DNA from: Pseudomonadota bacterium
GTDB lineage: Bacteria; Pseudomonadota; Gammaproteobacteria; Steroidobacterales; Steroidobacteraceae
Assembly (NCBI GenBank): GCA_021851405.1
Contig: JAJZDW010000008.1
Span: 1 to 64,000, forward strand
DNA length: 64,000 nt
Reading direction: 5' to 3'
Made by a program: the position numbers and the translations under genes. The notes beneath the pieces were generated by a model that worked only from the letters and a program-made list of their open reading frames with translations, searched no databases and had not been told where the DNA came from. This document shows positions 54,339-62,806 of the stretch, one piece after another. Numbering within the stretch: the first letter of the stretch is position 1; every line of letters starts with the position of its first letter.

Positions 54339-55370
54339 TCAGCCGTTCATCACGGCGCGCAGGTCGATGGGCTCCCCGCCGCGCCCGACGCTCGCCGCTG
54401 CGGCAAGACCCTTCTGCGCGAGCCATGCGCGATTGAACAGACGCGACTGATATTTCGCCCCGCCGTCGCACAACATGGTGACCACCGTGTGGCCGGGGCC
54501 GAGTTCGCGCGCCACGGCGACGGCGGCCGCCACGTTGATGCCGCTCGTGCTGCCGAGGAATAAACCCTCGGCGTAGAGCAGCGCATAGACCTGACGGACC
54601 GTCTCGGTGTCCTCGATATGCACCGCGTCGTCGATGGGCGCGTCCTGCAGGTTGGCCGTGACACGGCCGATCCCGATGCCCTCGGTGATCGAGCCGGAAC
54701 CGGTGGCCTTCAGCGCGCCGTTGCGCACGTATTCATACAGGCTGCTGCCGGGCGGATCGGCGAGCACGCAGCGCACGCTGGCGCGCTGGGACTTCAGCGC
54801 GTGCGAGACGCCCGCAAAGGTTCCCCCGGTGCCCGCGGCACAGGTGAACGCATCGATGTGCCCGCCGGTCTGCTCCCAGATCTCAGGTCCCGTCGTGTCG
54901 ATGTGCGCCTGGCGATTGACGGTGTTGTCGAACTGGTTGGCCCAGATCGCATTCGGCAGCTGCGCGGCGAGCCGGCCGGCGACCTTCTGGTATTGGTTCG
55001 GATGGCTGTAGGGCACCACCGGGACTTTGTGTACCTCGGCACCGAGCGCCTCGAGCAGGGCGTATTTCTCCGGCGACTGGTTGTCCGGCATCACGATCAC
55101 GCAGCGGTAGCCGCGCGCGTTGCACATGTGCGCCAGTCCGATGCCGGTGTTGCCCGCCGTGCCCTCGACCACCGTTCCAGCCGGCCCGAGCGCGCCGCTG
55201 CGTTCGGCCGCGAGCACGATGGCGCGGGCGGCGCGATCCTTGACCGAACCGCCGGGGTTGGTGAATTCGGCCTTGCCGAGGATCTCGCAGCCGGTCTCCT
55301 CGCTCATGCGGCGCAGGCGGATCAGGCGGGTCTGACCGACCGCGCTGATGAACCCCGCTTCAAAATTCAT
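54339..55370 (-). CDS. Cysteine synthase (O-acetylserine sulfhydrylase)
   Basis: A 343 aa PLP enzyme, somewhat longer than classical CysK, forming cysteine from O-acetylserine and sulfide. The PLP Lys is in NPGGSVKDRAA; the phosphate-binding loop GTGGTFAGV and the substrate loop EGTAGNTGIGL are present. A GGAGAG precedes ATG 55370; longer frames run through cysG. It overlaps the 3' end of the siroheme synthase gene by 11 bp, placing it in the cysH-cysG transcript. Cystathionine beta-synthase-like activity is a less likely alternative, so I leave the symbol empty. Confidence 0.88.
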   Translation of the reverse strand: MNFEAGFISAVGQTRLIRLRRMSEETGCEILGKAEFTNPGGSVKDRAARAIVLAAERSGALGPAGTVVEGTAGNTGIGLAHMCNARGYRCVIVMPDNQSPEKYALLEALGAEVHKVPVVPYSHPNQYQKVAGRLAAQLPNAIWANQFDNTVNRQAHIDTTGPEIWEQTGGHIDAFTCAAGTGGTFAGVSHALKSQRASVRCVLADPPGSSLYEYVRNGALKATGSGSITEGIGIGRVTANLQDAPIDDAVHIEDTETVRQVYALLYAEGLFLGSTSGINVAAAVAVARELGPGHTVVTMLCDGGAKYQSRLFNRAWLAQKGLAAAASVGRGGEPIDLRAVMNG

Positions 55371-56829
55371 GCACGCTCTCCAGAGGATGAAGCGCCGCGG
55401 CCGTCGCGGCCGCAGGTCCGTACGCACTGTCGCTCGCCCCGCCCAGGTGCGCAAGCGCAGCCACCTCGCCGACGATGAGCAACGCCGGTGGGGTGATGCC
55501 GGCCCGCTCGGCGAGCGCTGCAATGCTGGCCAGCGTGCCGCGCAGCACGCGCTCGCCGGGGAGCGTCGCGCGCTCGATGAGCGCCACCGGCAGGCTCTCA
55601 CGAGCGCCGGCCGCCGTCAGCTGCGCGCAGATGCGCCCCAGGTGCGCCACCCCCATGTAGAACACCACCGTCTGGTGCTCGCGGGCGAGGGCGCTCCAGT
55701 CGAGCGCATCGTCCTGCATCGGATGGCCGGTGACGAACGTGACGCTCTGGGCCACGTGGCGATGGGTGAGCGGGATCCCGGCCGACGCGGCGGCCCCGAG
55801 TGCCGCGGTGATGCCGGGCACGATCACGTAGGGGATGCCGTGACGGGCGAGGCACTCGGCTTCCTCGCCCCCGCGGCCGAACACGAACGGGTCGCCGCCC
55901 TTGAGTCGAGCGACGCGCAGCCCCTGGCGCGCGTAATGCACCATCAACTCGTGGATCTGCGCCTGCGGGGTCGTCTCCTCCCTCGCTCGTCCGGAATGCT
56001 TGCCGACGAACACCCGCTCGGCATCGCGGCGCGAGCGCTCGAGTACGGCGGCGGGCACGAGACGGTCATAGAGAATGACGTCGGCCTGCTGCAGCAGCTG
56101 CAGCGCACGCAGGGTGAGGAGGTCAGCATCGCCGGGGCCGGCGCCGATCAGATACACCTCGCCGAGGCGTTGCGCGCCGGTGGCGCTCGAGGCGGTCAGC
56201 TGCGCCGTGCGCAGTTCGCGTGCATACGCACGCTCGGCGCCTGCGCCATCGCCGGCGAGGACCCGGGCCCCGGCCGTCCCGCGCACGACCCGTTCCCAGA
56301 ACGGACGGCGAGCCGCTGGCGCGAGCGCCTGGCGCACCGCTTCGCGCCGGGCACCCATGAACCGAGCCAGGGTGCCGAGGGTGGCCGGCAGCAGCGCTTC
56401 GATCTGCTCGCGCACCCAGCGCGCGAGCACCGGGGCCCGTCCGCCGGAGCCGATCGCCACGATGAGCGGCGAGCGGTCGACGATGGCCGGGAAATAGAAC
56501 GTCGAGAGCTCCGGGTCATCGACGACGTTGACCGGGAGGAAGCGAGCGCGAGCGGCCTGTGAGACCGAGGTATTGAGGGGTTTGAGGTCGGTGGCGGCGA
56601 TGACGAGGCGCATGCCGTCGAGGTCTTCGGTGGCGAACCGGGCCGCGCGGTGCTCGAGCTGCCCGCGGGCGGCGCGCTCTGCGAGCTCGGCGGTGAGCTG
56701 CGGGGCGACGATCGTGATGCGCGCCCCGACCCGCAGCAGCAGGTCGATTTTGCGCTGCGCGATGCGCCCGCCGCCGACGACGAGCACGGGCACCTCGCGC
56801 AGCTGCAGGAAGATCGGCAGATGATCCAT
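55360..56829 (-). CDS. cysG: Siroheme synthase CysG
   Basis: A 489 aa trifunctional enzyme making siroheme, the cofactor of sulfite reductase, from uroporphyrinogen III. Residues 1 to about 215 form the precorrin-2 dehydrogenase/ferrochelatase half (LPIFLQLREVPVLVVGGGRIAQRK). From about residue 220 comes the SAM-dependent methyltransferase (VYLIGAGPGDADLLTLRAL, DRLVP, RLKGGDPFVFGRGGEE, GITAALGAAASAGIPLTHR). Length fits enteric CysG. The start is ATG 56829, 16 bp after cysH. Confidence 0.95.
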   Translation of the reverse strand: MDHLPIFLQLREVPVLVVGGGRIAQRKIDLLLRVGARITIVAPQLTAELAERAARGQLEHRAARFATEDLDGMRLVIAATDLKPLNTSVSQAARARFLPVNVVDDPELSTFYFPAIVDRSPLIVAIGSGGRAPVLARWVREQIEALLPATLGTLARFMGARREAVRQALAPAARRPFWERVVRGTAGARVLAGDGAGAERAYARELRTAQLTASSATGAQRLGEVYLIGAGPGDADLLTLRALQLLQQADVILYDRLVPAAVLERSRRDAERVFVGKHSGRAREETTPQAQIHELMVHYARQGLRVARLKGGDPFVFGRGGEEAECLARHGIPYVIVPGITAALGAAASAGIPLTHRHVAQSVTFVTGHPMQDDALDWSALAREHQTVVFYMGVAHLGRICAQLTAAGARESLPVALIERATLPGERVLRGTLASIAALAERAGITPPALLIVGEVAALAHLGGASDSAYGPAAATAAALHPLESVHEF

Positions 56830-56845
56830 GGGCTGCGAACGCGAA

Positions 56846-57562
56846 TCAGGCTTCGGCCGCCGCGGGGCGCGCCCGCGGATGCAGGCCGCACTCGCGCGAC
56901 TCCGACTGCTCCCACCACCAGCGTCCGGCGCGGTGACTCTCCCCGGGCTGAATGGCCCGCGTGCACGGCGCGCAGCCGATGCTCGGAAACTGTCGATCGT
57001 GCAGTACGTTGTACGGCAGCTTGCGCTCGCGGATGTACTGCCAGATCTGCGCCTCGCTCCACTCGAGCAGCGGACTGACTTTGTACAGTCCGTACTGCGT
57101 GTCCCACTCGAGCGGCTGGGCCAGGGCGCGTGCGGCGGACTGTTCGCGGCGCACCCCCGTGACCCACGCGTCGTACCCCGCGATGGCGCGCTTGAACGGC
57201 TCGACCTTGCGCACCTCGCAGCACGAGAGGCGCGCCTCGAGGCTGTGGTAGAACCCGTTGACGCCACGCTCGGCGGTCAAGCGCTCGAGTGCCTCGGCGT
57301 GCGGGTGCACCAGGCGCAACGTGCGCCGGTAGCGCCACTGCAGCTTCTCGATCAGGTCGTAGGTTTCCTGGTGCAGCCGGCCGGTGTCGATGCTGAAGAT
57401 CTCGATCTGCGGCACGTGCGTCCAGATGATGTCGGTGAGCACCATCGCCTCGGCGCCGAGACTGTTGGCATAGACGACCCGTCCCTGCGTGCGTACCGCC
57501 GCGGCGAGCGCAGCGCGCACGGCCTCGGCCTTCTGTTCAATGCGGTTTGGCAGCTCACCCAT
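56846..57562 (-). CDS. cysH: Phosphoadenylylsulfate/adenylylsulfate reductase, [4Fe-4S] type
   Basis: A 238 aa thioredoxin-dependent reductase giving sulfite from activated sulfate. The PP-loop region YANSLGAEAMVLTDII is N-terminal. Cys pairs in LSCCEVRKVEPF and GCAPCTRA form the CC...CxxC cluster motif typical of APS reductases rather than enteric PAPS reductases; ECGLHP near the C-terminus carries the catalytic Cys. First gene of the cysH-cysG-cysK transcript. A -10-like TATAGT lies only 9 nt before the ATG and there is no Shine-Dalgarno, suggesting a near-leaderless mRNA. Confidence 0.93.
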   Translation of the reverse strand: MGELPNRIEQKAEAVRAALAAAVRTQGRVVYANSLGAEAMVLTDIIWTHVPQIEIFSIDTGRLHQETYDLIEKLQWRYRRTLRLVHPHAEALERLTAERGVNGFYHSLEARLSCCEVRKVEPFKRAIAGYDAWVTGVRREQSAARALAQPLEWDTQYGLYKVSPLLEWSEAQIWQYIRERKLPYNVLHDRQFPSIGCAPCTRAIQPGESHRAGRWWWEQSESRECGLHPRARPAAAEA

Positions 57563-57569
57563 GGTGGTG

Positions 57570-57600
57570 GGACTATAGCCAGGGGGCCGGCGGCCCTAAA
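57570..57600 (-). promoter_or_regulatory. cysH promoter-like block matching the one at cysI
   Basis: On the minus strand, TTTAGG (57600-57595) is followed after 16 nt by CTATAGTCC (57578-57570). TATAGT is a 5/6 match to the -10 consensus and ends 9 nt before the start codon. The same two blocks occur before cysI with a 17-nt gap. Confidence 0.65.
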
Positions 57601-57671
57601 CGAATGATTGCTTCTGAGGCGCTGCGCGGCGGTTATGGATGCCTCCGGGGCGTTGCGCTACGCTGCGGTGC

Positions 57672-58643
57672 ATGAAACTGCACCAACTGCGCTACCTGGC
57701 GGCGATCGCCCAAAGCGGACTGAACATCACTGCGGCGGCCCAGAAGCTGCACACGTCCCAGCCCGGCGTGAGCAAGCAGATCAAATTGCTCGAGGACGAA
57801 CTCGGGTTTCAGATCTTCGTGCGCGAGGGGCGCACGTTGACCCGCATTACCCCGGCCGGGCAGCAGGTGATCGATCGGGCCCTGCGGGTGCTGCAGGAAG
57901 TGCAGAGCATCCGCGGGCTCTCGACGGAGCTGCGTGATGAGGGGCGCGGCAGCTTGTCGATCGGCACGACCCACACCCAGGCCCGGTACGTGCTGCCGGC
58001 GGTGATCCGGGAGTTCCGCGACCGGTATCCGAACGTGCGGTTGAACCTGCACCAGGGCACCTCGGAGCAGATCGCCGCCATGGTCGCCGAGGACCGCATC
58101 GACTGCGCGATCGCCACCGGGTCCGAGCAGCGCTTCGCCGGGCTGACGGTGCTGCCCTGCTACCGCTGGAGCCGGGTCGTGATCGTGCCCCGCGCGCACC
58201 CGCTGGCGCGCAGCGAGCGGCTGACCTACCAGGCGCTCGCCAAGCATCCGATCATCACCTACACCTTCAGTTTCACCGGCGCGTCCTCGCTGAACGACGC
58301 GTTTGCCAAGGCGGGACTGACGCCCAACGTGGTCATCACCGCGCAGGACGCCGACGTCATCGTCACCTACGTGCGGCTCGGCCTCGGGGTGGGGATCGTG
58401 GCACCGATGGCCGTCGCCGAGGACGCCGAGGATTTGGCGGTGCTCGATGCCTCGCATCTGCTGCCCGCGCACACCACCTGGCTCGGGTTTCGGCGCGGCA
58501 CGCTGCTGCGCAAGTTCATGTACGATTTCGCGCAACTGCTCGCCCCGCACCTGGATCGCCGCCTGGTCGACCGGGCGCACCGCGCGGCGAACACCGAGGA
58601 GACCGCCGCGTTGTTTGCCGACCTCGAACTGCCGCAGCGCTAG
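57672..58643 (+). CDS. cysB: LysR-type regulator CysB
   Basis: A 323 aa LysR-family activator of sulfur assimilation genes that responds to N-acetylserine and sulfide. The N-terminal helix-turn-helix KLHQLRYLAAIAQSGLNITAAAQKLHTSQPGVSKQIKLLEDEL is diagnostic in parts (LHTSQPGVSKQI), and the effector domain has the CysB-like IGTTHTQARYVLPAVI and TFSFTGASSLNDAF. The start is ATG 57672. It is divergent from cysH, so it is placed to control both itself and the cysHGK genes. Cbl, a close relative, is an alternative. Confidence 0.92.
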   Translation: MKLHQLRYLAAIAQSGLNITAAAQKLHTSQPGVSKQIKLLEDELGFQIFVREGRTLTRITPAGQQVIDRALRVLQEVQSIRGLSTELRDEGRGSLSIGTTHTQARYVLPAVIREFRDRYPNVRLNLHQGTSEQIAAMVAEDRIDCAIATGSEQRFAGLTVLPCYRWSRVVIVPRAHPLARSERLTYQALAKHPIITYTFSFTGASSLNDAFAKAGLTPNVVITAQDADVIVTYVRLGLGVGIVAPMAVAEDAEDLAVLDASHLLPAHTTWLGFRRGTLLRKFMYDFAQLLAPHLDRRLVDRAHRAANTEETAALFADLELPQR

Positions 58644-58686
58644 GGGCGCGCACCGGAGTCATTGCCTGGATACGCCGCCGCTCCCC

Positions 58687-60024
58687 GTGTTCGACCGCCG
58701 CCGCGCCGGGGTCCTGCTTCACCTCGCCTCGCTCGAGGCGCCGCTCGGTCGCGGCGGGCGAGCCTTCATCGACTGGCTGGCCGCGGCCGGATTCAGCGTC
58801 TGGCAGTTCCTGCCGCTGGCGCCCACCGGCGCGGACCGATCCCCGTATTTCGCCCGTTCGGACTTCGCCGGCAGTCCGGCGCTGCTCGACCCGGCCGAGC
58901 CGCCGGCCGATGAGGCGGAGCGGACGGCGTTCGCGACGGCGACGCAGTCCTGGTTGGAGGATTACGCGCTGTTCGAGACGATCAGCGCGCGCTGCCCGGG
59001 GCTGCCGTGGTGGGAATGGCCGGCGCCGCTGCGCGCCCGGGAGGCCGGTGCGCTCGAGCGCATCCGGCGCGAGTGCGCCGGCGCGCTCGAGCGCATCGGC
59101 GCCGAGCAACGCGAGTTCTTCGCCCAGTGGAGCCGGCTGCGCCGCTACGCGCACGCACGCGGCGTGCGCCTGTTTGGGGATCTGCCGTTTTACGTCGGAC
59201 CGATGTCGGCCGAGACCTGGGCGCACCCCGGACAATTCCAGTTGGCCCCCGACGGCCGTCCGGCGGCCGTCGCCGGGGTGCCGCCGGATTATTTCTCGGC
59301 GCTCGGTCAGGTCTGGGGCAATCCGCTCTACGACTGGGATGCGATGCAGCGCGACGGGTTTGCATTCTGGCGCGCGCGCCTCGGGGCGCAGCTCGAGCGG
59401 CTCGATGTGCTGCGCGTGGATCACTTTCGCGCCTTTGCGGCCCATTGGGCCGTGCCGGCGGGCGCCGCGGATGCGCGCGGGGGCGAGTGGCGCCCGACGC
59501 CGGGGTGGGCACTGTTCGAGCGGCTGCGCGCCGAGCGAGGCACGCTGCCGATCGTGGCGGAGGATCTCGGTCTGATCACCGCGGACGTGACGGCGCTGCG
59601 CCAGGCGTTCGAGCTGCCGGGCATGCGCGTGCTGCAGTTCGGGTTCGACGGCTCGCCGGACAATCCGCATCTGCCGGCGCGCATCGACGCGGACTGCGTC
59701 GTGTACACCGGGACGCACGACAATGACACCACGCTCGGGTGGTACCGCAGCCTCGATGAGCAGACCCGCGGGTATGTGGATCGGACGCTCGGGGTTTCGC
59801 CGGCCTCGATGCCCGAAGGCATGGTGCGCGCCGCGCTTGCGACGGTCGGGGCGCTCGCCGTCATCCCGGTGCAGGATCTGCTCGGGCTCGGCAGCGAGGC
59901 GCGCCTGAACATCCCCGGTACGCAGCGCGCGGAAAACTGGAGTTGGCATCTGCCCGCCGGCGCACTCAGCGCGCAGCGGGCCGCGCACTGGGCCGCCGTC
60001 AACGCCGCCTCAGGGCGCGTTTGA
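58687..60024 (+). CDS. malQ: 4-alpha-glucanotransferase (GH77)
   Basis: About 445 aa. A GH77 amylomaltase moving maltodextrin segments between glucans. FDRRRAGVLLHLASL at the start and WQFLPLAPTG are typical; the nucleophile Asp is in VLRVDHFRAF, the acid/base Glu in PIVAEDLG and the third Asp in TGTHDNDTT. GTG 58687 is the first standard start near the fold; a CTG at 58666 has a better placed GGAG (58655-58658) and may be the true start. It shares only 15 bp with the converging DUF934 gene and has no glycogen genes beside it, so it looks inserted in the sulfur cluster. Confidence 0.9.
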   Translation: MFDRRRAGVLLHLASLEAPLGRGGRAFIDWLAAAGFSVWQFLPLAPTGADRSPYFARSDFAGSPALLDPAEPPADEAERTAFATATQSWLEDYALFETISARCPGLPWWEWPAPLRAREAGALERIRRECAGALERIGAEQREFFAQWSRLRRYAHARGVRLFGDLPFYVGPMSAETWAHPGQFQLAPDGRPAAVAGVPPDYFSALGQVWGNPLYDWDAMQRDGFAFWRARLGAQLERLDVLRVDHFRAFAAHWAVPAGAADARGGEWRPTPGWALFERLRAERGTLPIVAEDLGLITADVTALRQAFELPGMRVLQFGFDGSPDNPHLPARIDADCVVYTGTHDNDTTLGWYRSLDEQTRGYVDRTLGVSPASMPEGMVRAALATVGALAVIPVQDLLGLGSEARLNIPGTQRAENWSWHLPAGALSAQRAAHWAAVNAASGRV

Positions 60025-60531
60025 CCCCGTTGCGTCGGCGGCGCTCGCGCGGCGGCGCACCCAGATCGGGGTGTGACCGTCGGCGGCCGGTTGGTAGGCG
60101 AGGCGGATCTCATCGAGCGCCTGACGGCAGGCCTCCAGATCCTGGTCGGGCCGCGGCACGAGGACATCGAAGCCGCAGCGTCCGAGCCAGAACACCAGAT
60201 CGCGCACCACGTCCCCGACCGCACGCAGCTCACCACGGTAGCCGAGCCGATTGCGCAGCAGTACCGCCTGCGTGAGCGCGCGGCCGTCGGCGAACGCCGG
60301 AAACTGCAGTGCGATCACCGGACTGGCGGCGATCTGCGGGTAGAGCGTCTCGACGTCCGCGGTATTCGGCAACAGCACGCCGAGGGCGCCGGCACCGAGC
60401 GTGTCGCGCTCCGCGCGCCAGCGGGCGAGCGGCACGATCCAGCGGTCGGCGGCCGAGGGGGCCGCGGTCATGTCCACGGCCAGCGTCCAGTCGTCCTCGA
60501 CGATGGCGCGATGACGCAGGATGCGGCTCAT
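60010..60531 (-). CDS. DUF934 family protein, CysI partner
   Basis: A 173 aa protein of DUF934, often annotated as an oxidoreductase probably involved in sulfite reduction because it is always next to cysI. Conserved features visible here are LGVLLPNTADVETL, FPAFADGRALTQAVLLRNRLGYRGELRAVGDVVRD and LVPRPDQDLE. No cofactor motif is apparent. ATG 60531 overlaps the cysI stop codon (ATGA), giving translational coupling. A role in electron supply or assembly of sulfite reductase is plausible but unproven. Confidence 0.9.
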   Translation of the reverse strand: MSRILRHRAIVEDDWTLAVDMTAAPSAADRWIVPLARWRAERDTLGAGALGVLLPNTADVETLYPQIAASPVIALQFPAFADGRALTQAVLLRNRLGYRGELRAVGDVVRDLVFWLGRCGFDVLVPRPDQDLEACRQALDEIRLAYQPAADGHTPIWVRRRASAADATGSNAP

Positions 60532-62225
60532 GCCGCCTCCGCCTCTGAGTCGGCCTCGGCCTCGGTCCCGTAGAGCCGCGCCTTGAAGGGAGCGAGTCCA
60601 ATCCGTCGGTAACACTCGAGAAAGGTTTCCTCCTCGTCGCTGCGCCGTTCGAGGTAGGTGTGGATCAGTCGCTCGATCCCCTCGGCGATTTCGCTGCGGG
60701 CGAGCGCACGGCCGACGCGCTCGCCGATCGACGCGTCGTTGCCGGGGCTGCCGCCGAGGGTGACCTGGTACCACTCCTCACCATGCTTGTCGACGCCGAG
60801 AATGCCGATGTGCCCGACACTGTGATGGCCGCAGCCGTTCATGCAGCCGCTCATGGTGATGCGGATCGGACCGATGTCGTACTGCGCTTCGAGCGAATCA
60901 AAACGTCGATAGATCTCGTGCGTGACGCCGATCGTGCCGGCATTGGCCAGACCACAGAAATCAAGTCCCGGGCAGGCGACGATGTCGGTGGTGAGCCCGA
61001 TGTTGGGCGTGGCGAGCCGTGCCGCCTCGAGCTGCAACCACAGCGCATGCAGATCGCGCTCGGCCACGTCCGGCAGGACGAGGTTCTGATCGTACGTGGC
61101 GCGCAGCTCGCCGAAACTGTACGCGTCGGCGAGCTGCGCAAGCGCCTCGAACTGCTCGGCGGTGCAGTCCCCTGGGGCCTGCTCGGGCGCCTTCAGCGAT
61201 ACGAACACCACTCGGTAGCCCGGCATCTTGTGCGCGCGCACGTTGCGCTTCAGCCAGGCGGCAAAGCGCGCATCGTGGGTTGCCCGTTCCGCGAGGTCCG
61301 CTCCGGCCTCGTGCGCCGGGCGGTAGGGCGGGGCGCTGAAGTGCGTGCCCATCCGCTCGATGTCCTCCGGCCACAGTCGCAGCTGCTCACCCTCGTCGCT
61401 GGCGAGGATCTTGGCGTATTCCGTCTCGAGGGCCGCCCGGAATCGCTCGATGCCCCACTCGCGCAGCACGATCTTGATGCGCGCCTTGTGGATATTGTCG
61501 CGCCGTCCGAACAGGTTGAACGTGCGCAAAATGGCGCAGGCGTAGATCAGCAGGTCCGATTCGGGCACGAAGCCGTTCATCTCCTGCCCGAGCATCGGCA
61601 GGCGGCCAAGACCGCCGCCGACGAAGAACCGGTAGCCGATCACCCCGTCGCGCCGCAGCACGTGCACCGCCGCATCGTTGGTGCGCGTGGCGGCGCGATC
61701 AGTGGTTGCGCCGCTGAAGCCAAATTTGAATTTGCGCGGCAGCCAGTAGAACTCCGGATGCAGCGTCACGAACTGGCGCAACAGCTCGCAGTAGGCGCGT
61801 GGATCGACCTGCTCATCGTCGGCCGCCCCGGCGAGGTAGTCGCAGGTGATGTTGCGGGTGTCGTTGCCGCAGGCCTGGATGCTGTGCAGCTGTACCTCGG
61901 CGAGCTCGGCGAGCAAATCCGGGACCTGCTCGAGCCGCGGCCAGTTCAGCTGGATGTTCTGCCGGGTCGTGAAGTGCGCGTACCCCTTGTCATAGGCGCG
62001 CACCACGTGCGCCATGGCGCGCAGCTGCGCCGAGCCGAGCAGTCCGTACGGCACCGAGATGCGCAGCATCGGTGCGTGACGCTGCTGGTACAGCCCGTTG
62101 CGCAGGCGCAGCTGGCGAAAATCATCCTCCGGGAGCTCCCCGGCGAGGTAGCGGCGCGTCTGATCGCGAAACTGCTCGGTGCGCTGGCGCAGCAGCTCGC
62201 GGTCGGTCTGATCGTAGCGATACAT
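60528..62225 (-). CDS. cysI: Sulfite reductase hemoprotein subunit
   Basis: A 565 aa siroheme [4Fe-4S] enzyme reducing sulfite to sulfide by six electrons. HFTTRQNIQLNW and the siroheme-contacting Arg residues lie in the first half; cluster ligands are in ACPGLDFCGLA and MSGCMNGCGHHS. No cysJ flavoprotein gene is in the window, so electrons may come from ferredoxin or an unlinked partner. The start is ATG 62225; a longer frame crosses the promoter. No Shine-Dalgarno is present, and a TATAGT -10-like element ends only 7 nt upstream, suggesting a leaderless mRNA. Confidence 0.94.
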   Translation of the reverse strand: MYRYDQTDRELLRQRTEQFRDQTRRYLAGELPEDDFRQLRLRNGLYQQRHAPMLRISVPYGLLGSAQLRAMAHVVRAYDKGYAHFTTRQNIQLNWPRLEQVPDLLAELAEVQLHSIQACGNDTRNITCDYLAGAADDEQVDPRAYCELLRQFVTLHPEFYWLPRKFKFGFSGATTDRAATRTNDAAVHVLRRDGVIGYRFFVGGGLGRLPMLGQEMNGFVPESDLLIYACAILRTFNLFGRRDNIHKARIKIVLREWGIERFRAALETEYAKILASDEGEQLRLWPEDIERMGTHFSAPPYRPAHEAGADLAERATHDARFAAWLKRNVRAHKMPGYRVVFVSLKAPEQAPGDCTAEQFEALAQLADAYSFGELRATYDQNLVLPDVAERDLHALWLQLEAARLATPNIGLTTDIVACPGLDFCGLANAGTIGVTHEIYRRFDSLEAQYDIGPIRITMSGCMNGCGHHSVGHIGILGVDKHGEEWYQVTLGGSPGNDASIGERVGRALARSEIAEGIERLIHTYLERRSDEEETFLECYRRIGLAPFKARLYGTEAEADSEAEAA

Positions 62226-62230
62226 GGAGC

Positions 62231-62262
62231 GGACTATAGGCGCTCGGGAGCGGGGGCCTAAA
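62231..62262 (-). promoter_or_regulatory. cysI promoter-like block matching the one at cysH
   Basis: On the minus strand, TTTAGG (62262-62257), 17 nt, then CTATAGTCC (62239-62231). TATAGT ends 7 nt before the ATG, so transcription would begin at or very near the start codon. Confidence 0.65.
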
Positions 62263-62356
62263 TACCCGCTGGTTTGGCGAGCGGCCCGAGCGGTTATGAG
62301 CTCGGCGCGGCCGGTGCGATAATGGCGCATCGCCTGGACGCCAAGAGAGTGGCACG

Positions 62357-62806
62357 ATGGGACTTTATTTCGAGGAATTCACGGTGGGGCAGCGGTTCGA
62401 GCACCAGGTGCGCCGCACGGTCACCGAGACCGACAATCTGCTGTTCAGCGCATTGACGATGAACCCGGCGGCGATCCATCTGGATGCCGAGTACAGCCGC
62501 GACACGCCCTTCGGCGAGCGCATCGTCAACAGCGTGTTCACGCTCGGGTTGATGGTCGGGCTGTCGGTGTACGACACCACCTTCGGCACGACGATCGGCA
62601 ACCTCGGCTGGGAGGAAGTGAAGTTCCCGCGGCCGGTGCGCGTCGGGGATACGTTGCGGGCGGTGACGAGCGTCTTCTCGGTGCGCGAGAGTCGCTCGCG
62701 GCCGGACTCCGGGATCGTGGTGTTCGACCACCGCGCCTACAATCAACGCGACGAGGAGGTGGCCTCGTGCCGCCGCGCCGCGCTGATGCTGAAGAAGCCG
62801 GCATGA
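62357..62806 (+). CDS. MaoC family (hot-dog fold) hydratase
   Basis: A 149 aa single-domain MaoC-like dehydratase. FEEFTVGQRFEHQVRRTVTETD with MNPAAIHLDAEYS places the catalytic Asp/His region in its usual spot, though the canonical Asp-x4-His is modified (NPAAIHLD); this resembles the mesaconyl-CoA hydratase-type subgroup. It overlaps the CitE-like lyase gene by ATGA. A hydratase and CitE-like lyase pair is known in methylmalyl-CoA and citramalyl-CoA metabolism; the exact substrate is inference. A -10-like GATAAT is at 62318-62323. Confidence 0.85.
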   Translation: MGLYFEEFTVGQRFEHQVRRTVTETDNLLFSALTMNPAAIHLDAEYSRDTPFGERIVNSVFTLGLMVGLSVYDTTFGTTIGNLGWEEVKFPRPVRVGDTLRAVTSVFSVRESRSRPDSGIVVFDHRAYNQRDEEVASCRRAALMLKKPA

